Source of the DNA: Paractinoplanes abujensis
GTDB lineage: Bacteria; Actinomycetota; Actinomycetes; Mycobacteriales; Micromonosporaceae
NCBI RefSeq assembly: GCF_014204895.1
Contig: NZ_JACHMF010000001.1
Location: 3,348,001 to 3,412,000, forward strand
Reading direction: 5' to 3'
DNA length: 64,000 bases
Part shown: one piece after another, positions 1 to 7,729 of the stretch
Position numbering within the stretch: position 1 is the stretch's first letter
Layout: each line of letters begins with the position of its first letter
Notes under the pieces: generated by a model
The model's database searches: none
What the model was told of the DNA's origin: nothing
What the model saw: only the letters and a program-made list of their open reading frames with translations
Position numbers and translations under genes: made by a program

Positions 1-29
1 TAGCCGTAGGTGAGAATGAAGTGGCTCAT
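1..29 (-). CDS. Start of an unidentified gene, cut by the left edge
   Basis: Reading leftward, an ATG at 29-27 follows a purine-rich ribosome-binding stretch (AAGGGAAGGGG, about 8 nt away). It encodes MSHFILTYG before the window ends. Nine residues are too few to name a product. The same frame is also open from the upstream amidohydrolase fragment, so this could instead be a read-through tail of that broken gene. The ribosome-binding site is the main reason to list it. Confidence 0.25.
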
Positions 30-200
30 GACGATGCCCCTTCCCTTTTTCCCCAGGCCGTAGACCCGGCGGGCCGTACGGGAAAAGATGTCGGCCTGTT
101 CGTCGTCGGTGCGATCCCGCAGGGTGCGCCGCCACGCTTCCGTCAGCTCGGCCGCGTTCGTCCACAGTGTCTCGACCGGCAGTTGGTGCCGAACACGAGC
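30..200 (-). pseudogene. C-terminal fragment of a TIM-barrel amidohydrolase, frameshifted
   Basis: The reverse strand reads LVFGTN, then after a codon with only two bases (TG at 181-180) continues PVETLWTNAAELTEAWRR and ends near FSRTARRVYGL. This is the typical C-terminal strand and helix of COG3618-type metal-dependent amidohydrolases/lactonases, whose last active-site loop reads FGSNFPVESLW in many members. The two parts lie in different frames, so a one-base loss (or two-base gain) breaks the gene. No N-terminal barrel is present; upstream of LVFGTN the sequence switches abruptly to an unrelated VWA fragment. The fragment is too short to be functional. A sequencing error could explain the frame change but not the missing front. 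Confidence 0.6.
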
Positions 201-201
201 G

Positions 202-538
202 GGGCAGCGCGGCCAGGGCGGCGTCGGTGCCGGACGTGCGCAACGCCGCGGTGATCCGGGTCAGCCGCGTGCCGAACGTGAAGACCTCGGCCCGCTCGCA
301 CGTGGTCACCACGGCGTGCGCGGAGCGGAGGTAGTCGGCGCTGTACTGCTTGATCGAGCCGGACACGTCGACGAGCACCAGCACCCGGCGCCGGCGGGCG
401 GGGCGGTGCCGCCAGTGCAACCGCACGACTTCCCCGTACGTCCGCAGGGAATGGTGATACGTGCTGCGTAAATCCACCCTCTGCCGCCGGCCACCAGGCG
501 GGAGCGGATCAGGGGCACGGCTTCCCCGCGTTCCTCAC
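202..538 (-). pseudogene. Fragment of a VWA-domain (CoxE-like) protein
   Basis: The reverse strand encodes RVDLRSTYHHSLRTYGEVVR followed by RRVLVLVDVSGSIKQYSADY and a stretch through TFGTRLTRITAALRTSGTD. DVSGSIK is the MIDAS DxSxS metal site of a von Willebrand factor A domain, and the preceding Arg-rich segment matches CoxE-like proteins that accompany MoxR AAA+ ATPases. The frame is closed upstream by TGA near 538. Downstream it stops matching after DAALAAL near 205, where amidohydrolase sequence begins. A normal CoxE-like protein has about 200 residues before the VWA domain and another 100 after this point, so this is a central fragment. A GTG at 477 could start translation but would not rescue the missing C-terminus. 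Confidence 0.6.
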
Positions 539-589
539 GACCTGGGGGGCCGGCGCTGTGGCCCACGGGGCCTCATCGACAACTGTCTC

Positions 590-618
590 TTGCCCGCACT
601 GAGCTGCCGGGTTACCGT
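590..618 (+). promoter_or_regulatory. Candidate sigma-70-type promoter of the GH6 cellulase
   Basis: TTGCCC at 590-595 and TACCGT at 613-618 are separated by 17 nt, matching actinobacterial -35 and TAnnnT -10 hexamers. The predicted transcription start falls inside or next to the CebR-like palindrome at 620-633, the arrangement expected for steric repression. This is assigned by eye only. Confidence 0.4.
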
Positions 619-619
619 T

Positions 620-633
620 CGGGAGCGCTCCCA
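620..633. promoter_or_regulatory. CebR-type operator upstream of the cellulase
   Basis: The 14-mer CGGGAGCGCTCCCA differs at one position from the actinobacterial CebR (LacI family) operator TGGGAGCGCTCCCA. In Streptomyces and Thermobifida this operator represses cellulase and cellobiose-uptake genes until cellobiose or cellotriose is bound. It lies 32 bp before the cellulase start and just downstream of the candidate -10 element. No cebR or cebEFG genes are in this window, so the regulator would act in trans. Confidence 0.75.
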
Positions 634-665
634 AACCGGAAAATCCCCGTTCGGAAGGAAGCACT

Positions 666-2015
666 TTGTCCTCCACCGCTCTCCGGCGCTCCCTGCTGGC
701 CGCGTCCGCCGTGCTCGTCACGGCCGGCGTCTGGCTGGCCGCCGGCACCGCCTCGGCCGGCACCCTCACCGGCACCCTCTACCGAGACACCGACACGCCG
801 GTGGCCCGCTGGCTGGCCGCCAACCCCGGCGATTCCCGGGCGGCCCAGATCAGCTCCCGGATCGCCAGTCAGCCCGCCACGCGCTGGCTGTCCAACTTCA
901 ACGTCGGCACCATCGAGTCCGAGGTCGCCGGCTACGTCGGCGCGGCCACCCGGGCCGGGCAGGTGCCCGCCCTGACCGTCTACGGCATCCCCAACCGCGA
1001 CTGCGGCGGCGCCAGCGCGGGCGGCGCCCCCGACCTGGCCACCTATCAGACGTGGGTCAACGGGATCGCCCGCGGACTGGCCGGGCGCACCACGCTGATC
1101 ATGTTGGAACCCGACTCGATCGCCCTGCAGACCTGCCTCAGCGCCGGCGAGATCACCGCCCGCGACCAGGCGCTGGCCACCGCCACCCGCACGCTCAAGG
1201 CGGCCGGGGCCAAGGTCTACCTCGACGGTGGGCACTCGGCCTGGAACGCCGCCGCCGAACAGGCCCGCCGCCTGGCCAACGCGGGCGTGGCCGACGGCGA
1301 CGGCTTCTACACCAACGCCTCCAACTTCCAGTCGACGGCGAACGAGTCCGCGTTCGGCCGTTCGGTGCTGAGCGCGCTGTCCGGCCGCGGCATCAACGGC
1401 AAGCGGCAGGTCATCGACACCAGCCGCAACGGCGGCGCGGCCGGCGACTGGTGCGGCGACGACAACACCGACCGTCGCATCGGCCGCTACCCGACGCTCG
1501 ACACCGGCGACGCGAACATCGACGCCTACCTGTGGATCAAGCCGCCGGGCGAGGCCGACGGGTGCGCCTACCCGGCCGGCTCGTTCCAGCCGTCCCTGGC
1601 CGCCAGCCTGGCCACCGGGGCCGCCAACCCGCCGACCACGACCCCGCCGGCCACGCCGCCGACGACCCCACCGACCACGCCGCCCACCACTCCCCCGACG
1701 ACGCCGCCCACCAACCCGCCGACCGGCGCCTGCGGCGCGACCTACGCGACGTCGAGCTCGTGGCAGGGCGGCTTCCAGGGCCAGATCACCGTCAAGGCGG
1801 GCACCGGTGCGGTCAACGGCTGGGCGGTCTCCTGGACGCTCGCCTCCGGCCAGTCCATCAACCAGGTGTGGGGCGGCGTGCTGTCGGTCAGCGGGTCGAC
1901 GGTCACCGTGCGCAACGCGGCCTGGAACGGCTCCCTGCAACCGGGCGCCACGGCCGAGTTCGGCTTCATCGCCAACGGCCCGGCCGGCACGTCAAGCCTC
2001 TCCTGCTCGGCGTGA
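666..2015 (+). CDS. Secreted GH6 endo-beta-1,4-glucanase with CBM2
   Basis: A 449-residue secreted cellulase that hydrolyses beta-1,4-glucan outside the cell by an inverting mechanism. The Sec signal peptide spans about residues 1-31 and ends ...TASA. The GH6 catalytic domain (about 32-320) has YGIPNRDCGG with Asp112 and LEPDS with Asp150. Their 38-residue spacing equals that of the pKa-modulating and acid aspartates (D79, D117) of Thermobifida Cel6A. DTSRNG and WIKPPGEADG loops are also present. A Pro/Thr linker (about 322-355) leads to a C-terminal family 2 carbohydrate-binding module with paired cysteines and conserved tryptophans. The size and short loops suggest an endoglucanase rather than a cellobiohydrolase. 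The TTG start is chosen because GGAAGGA lies just upstream and the signal peptide begins there. Expression is probably cellobiose-inducible through the CebR-like site. Confidence 0.93.
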   Translation: MSSTALRRSLLAASAVLVTAGVWLAAGTASAGTLTGTLYRDTDTPVARWLAANPGDSRAAQISSRIASQPATRWLSNFNVGTIESEVAGYVGAATRAGQVPALTVYGIPNRDCGGASAGGAPDLATYQTWVNGIARGLAGRTTLIMLEPDSIALQTCLSAGEITARDQALATATRTLKAAGAKVYLDGGHSAWNAAAEQARRLANAGVADGDGFYTNASNFQSTANESAFGRSVLSALSGRGINGKRQVIDTSRNGGAAGDWCGDDNTDRRIGRYPTLDTGDANIDAYLWIKPPGEADGCAYPAGSFQPSLAASLATGAANPPTTTPPATPPTTPPTTPPTTPPTTPPTNPPTGACGATYATSSSWQGGFQGQITVKAGTGAVNGWAVSWTLASGQSINQVWGGVLSVSGSTVTVRNAAWNGSLQPGATAEFGFIANGPAGTSSLSCSA

Positions 2016-2195
2016 CGACGAACCGGCTCGGCGTGACGACGAACCGGCTCGGCGTGACGACGAACCGGCTCGGCGTGACGACGAACCGGCTCGGCGTGAC
2101 AACGAGCTGCTCAGCGTGACAACGCGGCAGATCGACGTGACAACGAGGCGGATCGACGTGACGACGAGCGTGACGACGAACCTGCTCGCGTGACA
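2011..2195. repeat. Tandem 21-bp repeat array at the end of the cellulase gene
   Basis: Four near-identical 21-bp units, each beginning CGTGACGACGAACCGGCTCG, run from 2011 to about 2094. At least five degenerate units follow, keeping the core CGTGAC(A/G)ACG to about 2195. The first unit contains the cellulase stop codon TGA (2013-2015). The period equals seven codons and the unit stays open in one frame. It sits outside the gene and is not CRISPR-like, because the units abut without spacers. It fills most of the 208-bp gap to the next gene. Confidence 0.85.
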
Positions 2196-2223
2196 ACGAT
2201 CGGCCGGTCCGGTGGCGGCGACG

Positions 2224-2523
2224 TCACCGGACCGGCAGTCCCACCCGGCGGCCCATCCCCACCGCGGCGGCGTCCGTCGCGGTCACCATGGCGTACGCCC
2301 CGGCCGGCACGCCCGGGCGCGTAGCCACCCGGGAAGCCGCGCGCAGCAGCGTCCGCTCGTTGGCACCGGCGATGAAGAACACGTACTCGTCGCCGATCTC
2401 CTCACCGTCCTCGTACTCCTCGATGCGGAACTCCCGCTCAAGATCGATCATGAAGTCGCCGACGTCGTCGATCCACTCGTCGTCCGCGGTCACCGGGAAG
2501 TGGATCTCCACCATCACTGCCAT
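2224..2523 (-). CDS. Small acidic hypothetical protein
   Basis: A 99-residue cytoplasmic protein with no signal peptide or membrane segment. The N-terminal half is strongly acidic (WIDDVGDFMIDLEREF, then YEDGEEIGDEY) and alternates predicted strands and helices. The C-terminal half is Ala/Val-rich. I do not recognise a named family; short acidic proteins of this type recur in actinomycete genomes without assigned function. It lies 43 bp downstream of the Vps62-like membrane protein gene on the same strand and could be co-transcribed with it. Confidence 0.7.
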   Translation of the reverse strand: MAVMVEIHFPVTADDEWIDDVGDFMIDLEREFRIEEYEDGEEIGDEYVFFIAGANERTLLRAASRVATRPGVPAGAYAMVTATDAAAVGMGRRVGLPVR

Positions 2524-2566
2524 GCCGATGATGATTCAGCACCGGGCCACGCCGCCGGGCCGCGGG

Positions 2567-4327
2567 TCAGCGCCGGACGGCCTCGCGGATGTTGACCAGC
2601 AACACCCCGGCCGCCGCGGCCAGCAGCACGAAGGCGACCACGTAACGCCCCTCGAACCACAGCACCACCAGCAGGGCCACCGACGCCGCGGCCAGCAGCA
2701 GGCGCAGCAGCAGAGCCAAGAGCTTCCCCCGTACGAGGCCCTCGACGCACAGCAGGCCCAGCAGCCAGATCATCGCGAGGTCGAACCCGCCCGTGGCCAG
2801 CGGCGAGATCGCGACCCCGGCCGCCACCAGGATCAGCGGGGTGCTGAGCACCGCCCACCACGACATCAGGTGGCCGCGGAAGCCGGGCGGTGACTCCATC
2901 GGCAGCCGCCGGTGCAGCAGGTGCGCGTGCGGCGGCTGGGCCTCGATCTCGGCCACGACCGTACGGGCCTGCTCGTCGGCCAGCCGGGTCCGTTCCATCC
3001 GCAGGCCCAGCAGCCGCCGTTCCTGCTGGTGCAGGGCCCGCACCTCGGGTGACGCGACCGGCAGCCCGGCGGCGGCCAGGGTCAGTTCCCGTTTCAGCGC
3101 GGCGATCTCGCCGTCCAGCGCGGCCAGCCGCTCGTCGTTCTGGCGCCGGCGCAGCTCGACCAGGGCCAGTTCGGCCGCGGGGCTGGGGGCGACCTTGGCC
3201 AGACCGGCCCAGCCCACCGGGTCGGCCCACGACTGGCGGGCGGTGCCGTCGCGCTCGTACCGCGGGCCGGCCGGGCCCCGTTCGCCGCCCAGCCGGTCGC
3301 GGGTGTCGCGGCCCCACAGGCCCCGGAAGTCGCGCACCCAGGCGGTGTCGTCACCGATCAGCACCGGGTGCCACGCCTCGGGCTGCCCCGCGCCCACCGA
3401 CCGGCCGTCACCGCGGGCGTAGTCGACGTACGGGATGCCCACGCCCTGCCGGCTCCCGGCCGCCCACGGCGCGAACAACCGGCCCGTCCAGCGCAGCGCG
3501 CCGACGACTCCGCGCCACGACGGCGGCCGGACGGTGATCAGATAGTCCCCGGGCAGGTAGGCGCCCGAATGCGAGCCGGCCCCGACGTAGACCACCGGAT
3601 GCCGCCCGCCGACCAGGGTCAGGTCGGGGTCGTCCCAGCGCCGCCGCAGGTCGTCGCCGATCTCGTCGTGCGCCGAGAAGACCACCCAGCGCGGCTCGGG
3701 CAGACCGTCCGGCCCGGTCTCGCCCGTGCCGTCGAGGTAGACGGTGACCTGCTCCCAGTCGGCCTCGTGCTCGTTGACGCCGCCGAACGCCGACCGCCAG
3801 TTGTTGAAGCTGTAGAAGTACCAGTACTGGCAGACGATCCACAGGTCGTCGCGCAGCACCCGGCCGTAGTAGATGGGTTTGTCGGGTTCGAGGTGGTCGC
3901 GTTGCAGCAGGAACGACTGGGCCGCGCTGCCGCCGGGCACGCTGCCCCGGAAGAGCAGCGAGATGCGGTTGGCCGTGTCGATCAGCCGGGCGGTGAGCCC
4001 GACGGAGGCCAGCCGGCTCGAGCGGCGCAGGTGCGGCGGCCGCTCCCGGAGCGGGATGTGGGCCGAGCCGAGCCGCCCGTGGGCGCCCGCCACCACCGAC
4101 AGCGACGACTGCAGGCCCTGCTCGACGCCCGCGGCCCCGGCCAGCCCGTCGAGGGTCAGCCCGCCCGGCGGCACCTGCTCGACCGGGCTCTCCCCGGCCT
4201 CCGCCCGCCACAACCCGGCATTGTTCACGTAGCGTTCGGCCGAGACCGGAAAGAAATACTCCCCCTGGGTGAACCGGGCCACCGGCTCGTAGGCGCGCAG
4301 CAGGCGCAGATCTTCCTCAGTCCCCAC
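2567..4327 (-). CDS. Vps62-like (DUF946) protein with coiled coil and C-terminal membrane segments
   Basis: A 586-residue protein. Residues about 100-290 carry features of the Vps62/DUF946 family: HEADWEQVTVYLDG, then FSAHDEIGD, and the hallmark VGAGSHSGAYLPGDYL. A helical charged region (about 390-470, including ALVELRRRQNDERLAALDGE) looks like a coiled coil. The last 90 residues hold three to four hydrophobic helices and end LLVNIREAVRR. There is no signal peptide, so the Vps62 domain is probably cytoplasmic and tethered by the C-terminal helices. The biochemical role of bacterial Vps62-like proteins is not established. The gene is divergent from the aldo/keto reductase at 4375 with 47 bp between them. 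Confidence 0.8.
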   Translation of the reverse strand: MGTEEDLRLLRAYEPVARFTQGEYFFPVSAERYVNNAGLWRAEAGESPVEQVPPGGLTLDGLAGAAGVEQGLQSSLSVVAGAHGRLGSAHIPLRERPPHLRRSSRLASVGLTARLIDTANRISLLFRGSVPGGSAAQSFLLQRDHLEPDKPIYYGRVLRDDLWIVCQYWYFYSFNNWRSAFGGVNEHEADWEQVTVYLDGTGETGPDGLPEPRWVVFSAHDEIGDDLRRRWDDPDLTLVGGRHPVVYVGAGSHSGAYLPGDYLITVRPPSWRGVVGALRWTGRLFAPWAAGSRQGVGIPYVDYARGDGRSVGAGQPEAWHPVLIGDDTAWVRDFRGLWGRDTRDRLGGERGPAGPRYERDGTARQSWADPVGWAGLAKVAPSPAAELALVELRRRQNDERLAALDGEIAALKRELTLAAAGLPVASPEVRALHQQERRLLGLRMERTRLADEQARTVVAEIEAQPPHAHLLHRRLPMESPPGFRGHLMSWWAVLSTPLILVAAGVAISPLATGGFDLAMIWLLGLLCVEGLVRGKLLALLLRLLLAAASVALLVVLWFEGRYVVAFVLLAAAAGVLLVNIREAVRR

Positions 4328-4374
4328 GCCCGGCCACGCTACCGCCCGCCGGTGACCGCGTTAGGTTGGGGAAC

Positions 4375-5394
4375 ATGGAATACCGCACGCTTGGACGCAG
4401 CGGATGCGCCGTCTCCACCCTCTGCCTGGGCACGATGACCTTCGGCAACGAGTCCGACGAGAAGGTCTCGCACGCTCAGCTCGACCGGTTCGTCGAGGCC
4501 GGGGGCACGTTCGTCGACACCGCCGACGTGTACTCCAAGGGCGAGTCGGAACGGATCATCGGCCGCTGGCTGGCCGCGCGCCCGGCCGACGTGACCGACG
4601 CCGTCGTGCTGGCCACCAAGGGCCGCTTCCCGATGGCTGACGACCCCAACGGCGCCGGGCTGTCCACCCGCCACCTGACCCGCGCGCTCGACGCCTCGCT
4701 GAGCCGGCTCGGCGTCGACGCGGTCGACCTCTACCAGGCCCACGCGTGGGATCCGATCACCCCGCTGGACGAGACGCTGCGCACCCTGGACGGGTTCGTC
4801 CGGGCCGGCAAGATCCGTTACTACGGTTTCTCCAACTTCACCGGCTGGCAGCTCACCAAGGCGGTGGCGCTGGCCCGCGAACTCGGCCTGACCGGCCCGG
4901 TCAGCCTGCAACCGCAGTACAACCTGCTGGTCCGCGAGATCGAGTACGAGGTCGTCCCGGCCTCGCTCGACGCCGGGCTGGGCCTGCTGCCGTGGAGCCC
5001 GCTCGGCGGCGGCTGGCTGACCGGCAAATATCAGCGCGACCAGCGGCCCACCGGCACCTCCCGGCTCGGCGACAACCCGGAGCGGGGCATGGAGGCGTAC
5101 GACCGGCGCAACGTTGCCCGCACGTGGGACGTGGTGGAGGCCGTGCAGCGCGTCGCCGAGGCGCGGGGCGTGTCGATGGCCGAGGTGGCGCTGGCCTGGG
5201 TCACCGACCGGCCCGCCGTGACCTCGACGATCCTGGGCGCGCGCACCCTCGACCAGCTGGACGCCAACCTCAAGGCGGCCGGGCTGCACCTGAGCGCCGA
5301 GGAGACCGCGGCCCTGGACGAGGCGAGCGATCCGCGGCCCAACGACTACCCGTACGGGCCTCTCGGCATCGACCAGCGCGGGCGCAGCATCTAA
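4375..5394 (+). CDS. Aldo/keto reductase
   Basis: A 339-residue NADPH-dependent oxidoreductase of the aldo/keto reductase superfamily. The catalytic tetrad is visible: Asp and Tyr in DTADVYSKGESE, Lys in VLATKGRF, His in YQAHAWD. The cofactor-binding C-terminal segment TSTILGARTLDQLDANL is also present. The start at 4375 (ATGGAATACCGC) gives the usual MEYRTLGRSG opening; a TTG nine bases upstream is less likely. The stop overlaps by 2 bp the stop of the convergent histidine kinase (CTAA at 5391-5394), leaving no room for a terminator between them. The substrate cannot be predicted. It is one of three AKR genes in this window. Confidence 0.92.
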   Translation: MEYRTLGRSGCAVSTLCLGTMTFGNESDEKVSHAQLDRFVEAGGTFVDTADVYSKGESERIIGRWLAARPADVTDAVVLATKGRFPMADDPNGAGLSTRHLTRALDASLSRLGVDAVDLYQAHAWDPITPLDETLRTLDGFVRAGKIRYYGFSNFTGWQLTKAVALARELGLTGPVSLQPQYNLLVREIEYEVVPASLDAGLGLLPWSPLGGGWLTGKYQRDQRPTGTSRLGDNPERGMEAYDRRNVARTWDVVEAVQRVAEARGVSMAEVALAWVTDRPAVTSTILGARTLDQLDANLKAAGLHLSAEETAALDEASDPRPNDYPYGPLGIDQRGRSI

Positions 5395-7553
5395 CGGCGC
5401 TGGTTCGGGCGGCTCTGGATGCCGTGGGCCTTGAGGGCGGCCCGGCTGAACCCCGGCCGCGGCTCTTCGTCGTCGCCGTGCGGCACGGTGACCACGAAGG
5501 TCGCGCCACGGGGTTCGTGGGGCCGGTAGCCGACCGTCAGCCCGCTGGCCTCGGCCAGTTGCCGCACCAGGTAGAGACCGAGCCCGGTGCCGCTGGCGCT
5601 GACCGCGACCCCGCTGTCGGCCCGGGTGAACCGGTCGAACAGGTGCGGCACGAACGCCGGCGGCACGCCCTCGCCGTGGTCGGCCACGCGGATCTCGACG
5701 TGGCCGGCCCGGTTGGCCACGGTCACCTCGTACGGCGGCTCGCCGTACTTGACGGCGTTGCTGAGCAGGTTGCCGAGGATCAGTTCGAGCAGCTTGCTGT
5801 CGGCCCGGCCGCGGGTCTGATCGGGGGCGACGACGGTGACCGGGGTGCCGCCGGCCTGGTGGGCGGCGACCACGGTGCGCACCAGGTGGCACAGGTCGAG
5901 GCTGACGGGCCGGGCCCGCATGGCGCCGGCGTCCAGCCGGGCCAGCGTGAGCACGTCGTTGACCAGGTCGCTGGCCTGATTGCCGGCCCGCGTGATCCGC
6001 TGGACGTCGTTGTGCTTGTCGTCCTCCGACGAGACGTCCCAGTCCTCCAGGAGCAGCTCACCCAGCCCCACGATCTTGGTGAGGGGCTGCTGGACGTCGT
6101 GGCTGAGCATCGCGATGAAGTCGGCCAGGTGCCCGTTGGCCTCCTGCAGCTGCTGGGCCCGCTGGGCCAGTTCGGCCTCGTCGGCCAGCCGGGCCCGTTC
6201 CAGCGCGTTGCGTTCGGTCATGTCGACGATCTGGGTGGCGAAGTGGGTCGGCCGGCCCTCGCCGTCGCGCAGCAGGGCGCTGGTGGTCGAGGTCTCGCGG
6301 GTGAGCCCGTCGGCGTGCACGTAGCGGACGTCCAGCCGGAAGCCGCTGGTGTGCCCGGCGAGGCAGGCGCGGCCGTGAGCCCGGACCGTCTCGACGTCGT
6401 CCGGGTGCATGACGTCGGCGTACCGGCGGCCGGTCAGGTCGGCCTCGGTCCGGCCGAACAGTTCGCAGGCAGCCGGATTGACGCGGACGAACCGGCCGTG
6501 GTCGTCGGTCAGGGTCATGCCGATGGCGGCGTCGTCGAACACCCTGCGGAACCGTTGCTCGCTGGTGGCCAATTCCTGGCGGCTGCGCCCGGCCCGGGCG
6601 ATGGCCACAACGACCAGCAGGCCGACCGCGGCCGCGCCGATCAGACCGGCCCGCCCGGCGATCTCGCTGCCGGCCTGAGCCCCGTACAGCACCTGTTCGC
6701 TGACGGTGGCGGTCAGCCGCCACGGGGTGCCGGCGATGGGCGTCGAGCTGTACCGCCACCACTCACCGCCCGCCAGGTAGCGGCCGTGCTCGCCCTGCCG
6801 CACGGCCGCCGCGAGGGCGCCGTTCTCGGTGGCCAGCGTGGGCAACTCGGCGTCGAGCGGCCGGTTGGCGGCGACGATGCTGCCGGCCGAGTCGACCAGC
6901 TGGACCTGGGCCCCGGACAACGACAACGCGCTGCTCAGATAGGCCGACAGCGGGCCGTCGCGGACGGGGACCGCGCCGGAGAACACGCGCCGTCCCGACA
7001 GGGAGTCGAACGGCACGGCGAAGGCCACCACCGGTACGCCGCGGACCGCCGAACGGACGACCGGTGACACCGCCGGACGCCCCTGCCGCAGCGCGGTCCG
7101 CAGGTGCGGGTAGCGCGAAGCGATTTCCTTACCGATCGCCGTGGGGTCGGCCGGCACGACCTGCAACACCCGGCCCCGGTCGTCGATCAGCACCGCCGCG
7201 GGGTAGCCGAAGCCGGCGACGGCCTGACTGAACTGGGCCCGCTCGACCGAGGTGCCGGTCAGCGAGGCGCGGGCCTGCACACTCTCGCGCTGGATGAGGT
7301 CGGTGGTGTAGCTGGTCACGAAGTCGCGCATCAGGGCGACGCGCAGCTCGAAGCGCTGGTCCGACGCCTGCCGGCTGTTGTGCTGCTGCCACAGCAGGCC
7401 GGTCGTCCCGGCCGCGCCCAGCAGCAGCCAGATCAGCAGCGGCCACGCCGCGGATCGCCACCACCCTCGCGCACTGCGAGCTAACCGCACACCCTCCCGT
7501 TCGGCACCGGATCGGAACCGCCTGAGTGGTATCCGCAGGTAATCGTCAGGCAA
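5391..7553 (-). CDS. Membrane sensor histidine kinase with Cache and PAS domains
   Basis: Up to 720 residues. TM1 (about 33-50, WPLLIWLLLGAAGTTGLLW), an extracellular dCache-like sensor with a WRYSSTPI/TPWRLTATV strand pair, then TM2 (about 310-330). A PAS domain follows (FDDAAIGMTLTDDHGRFVRV). The HisKA H-box AMLSHDVQQPLTKI places the phospho-acceptor at His485. The HATPase domain shows NLLSNAVKYG, ADHGEGVPP and GTGLGLYLVRQL. It autophosphorylates on ATP and should pass phosphate to a response regulator, but none is adjacent, so it is an orphan kinase. The TTG start is the longest option; a GTG after GGGAGG at about codon 22 is an alternative. It lies downstream of the SARP regulator and micropeptide on the same strand, behind a hairpin. 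Confidence 0.9.
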   Translation of the reverse strand: MPDDYLRIPLRRFRSGAEREGVRLARSARGWWRSAAWPLLIWLLLGAAGTTGLLWQQHNSRQASDQRFELRVALMRDFVTSYTTDLIQRESVQARASLTGTSVERAQFSQAVAGFGYPAAVLIDDRGRVLQVVPADPTAIGKEIASRYPHLRTALRQGRPAVSPVVRSAVRGVPVVAFAVPFDSLSGRRVFSGAVPVRDGPLSAYLSSALSLSGAQVQLVDSAGSIVAANRPLDAELPTLATENGALAAAVRQGEHGRYLAGGEWWRYSSTPIAGTPWRLTATVSEQVLYGAQAGSEIAGRAGLIGAAAVGLLVVVAIARAGRSRQELATSEQRFRRVFDDAAIGMTLTDDHGRFVRVNPAACELFGRTEADLTGRRYADVMHPDDVETVRAHGRACLAGHTSGFRLDVRYVHADGLTRETSTTSALLRDGEGRPTHFATQIVDMTERNALERARLADEAELAQRAQQLQEANGHLADFIAMLSHDVQQPLTKIVGLGELLLEDWDVSSEDDKHNDVQRITRAGNQASDLVNDVLTLARLDAGAMRARPVSLDLCHLVRTVVAAHQAGGTPVTVVAPDQTRGRADSKLLELILGNLLSNAVKYGEPPYEVTVANRAGHVEIRVADHGEGVPPAFVPHLFDRFTRADSGVAVSASGTGLGLYLVRQLAEASGLTVGYRPHEPRGATFVVTVPHGDDEEPRPGFSRAALKAHGIQSRPNQRR

Positions 7554-7573
7554 TCTCGCGCCCGGGCGGGGGT

Positions 7574-7601
7574 GGCGCCGCCCGACGTCCCGGGCGGCGC
7601 C
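7574..7601 (-). terminator. GC-rich hairpin between the micropeptide and the histidine kinase
   Basis: Perfect 10-bp arms GGCGCCGCCC and GGGCGGCGCC flank an 8-nt loop. The hairpin begins 7 nt after the micropeptide stop and ends about 20 nt before the kinase start. There is no U-tract, as is common for actinobacterial terminators. It could separate the SARP-micropeptide unit from the kinase or attenuate read-through. Confidence 0.55.
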
Positions 7602-7607
7602 GGTCTG

Positions 7608-7658
7608 CTAGCCCCAGGTCGCTCCGCGGCCCCAGGTCGCACCCTTGCGCGCGGTCAT
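7608..7658 (-). CDS. 16-residue micropeptide with a GATWG repeat
   Basis: The ORF encodes MTARKGATWGRGATWG and then TAG. An almost ideal Shine-Dalgarno, AAAGGAG, sits 6 nt before the ATG, stronger than for most genes here. The peptide is basic at the front and ends in two copies of GATWG separated by Arg. It has no signal peptide or obvious leader-cleavage motif. It starts 71 nt downstream of the stop of the SARP/NB-ARC/TPR regulator, on the same strand, and is followed at once by a strong hairpin, so it looks like the last cistron of that transcript. Possible roles are a regulatory ligand of the TPR regulator, a RiPP-like precursor, or a translated leader. I do not recognise a family. Confidence 0.55.
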   Translation of the reverse strand: MTARKGATWGRGATWG

Positions 7659-7729
7659 GGCTGGCTCCTTTCGCCGATGGCAGGTCGGGATCGACGATCG
7701 CCCACCGGCCCTGTGGAATTCCTGCGGCG

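Noticed and set aside
1660..1725. Short tandem repeats CC(G/A)CCGACGAC
   Set aside because: They encode the Pro/Thr linker of the cellulase and need no separate explanation.
461..2119. 552-residue plus-strand ORF overlapping the cellulase
   Set aside because: It is a shadow frame: Arg/Pro/His-rich, with no domain, while the 666-2015 frame has signal peptide, GH6 and CBM2.
2011..2195. Possible CRISPR array
   Set aside because: Units abut directly with no spacers, the repeat is not palindromic, and no cas genes are present.
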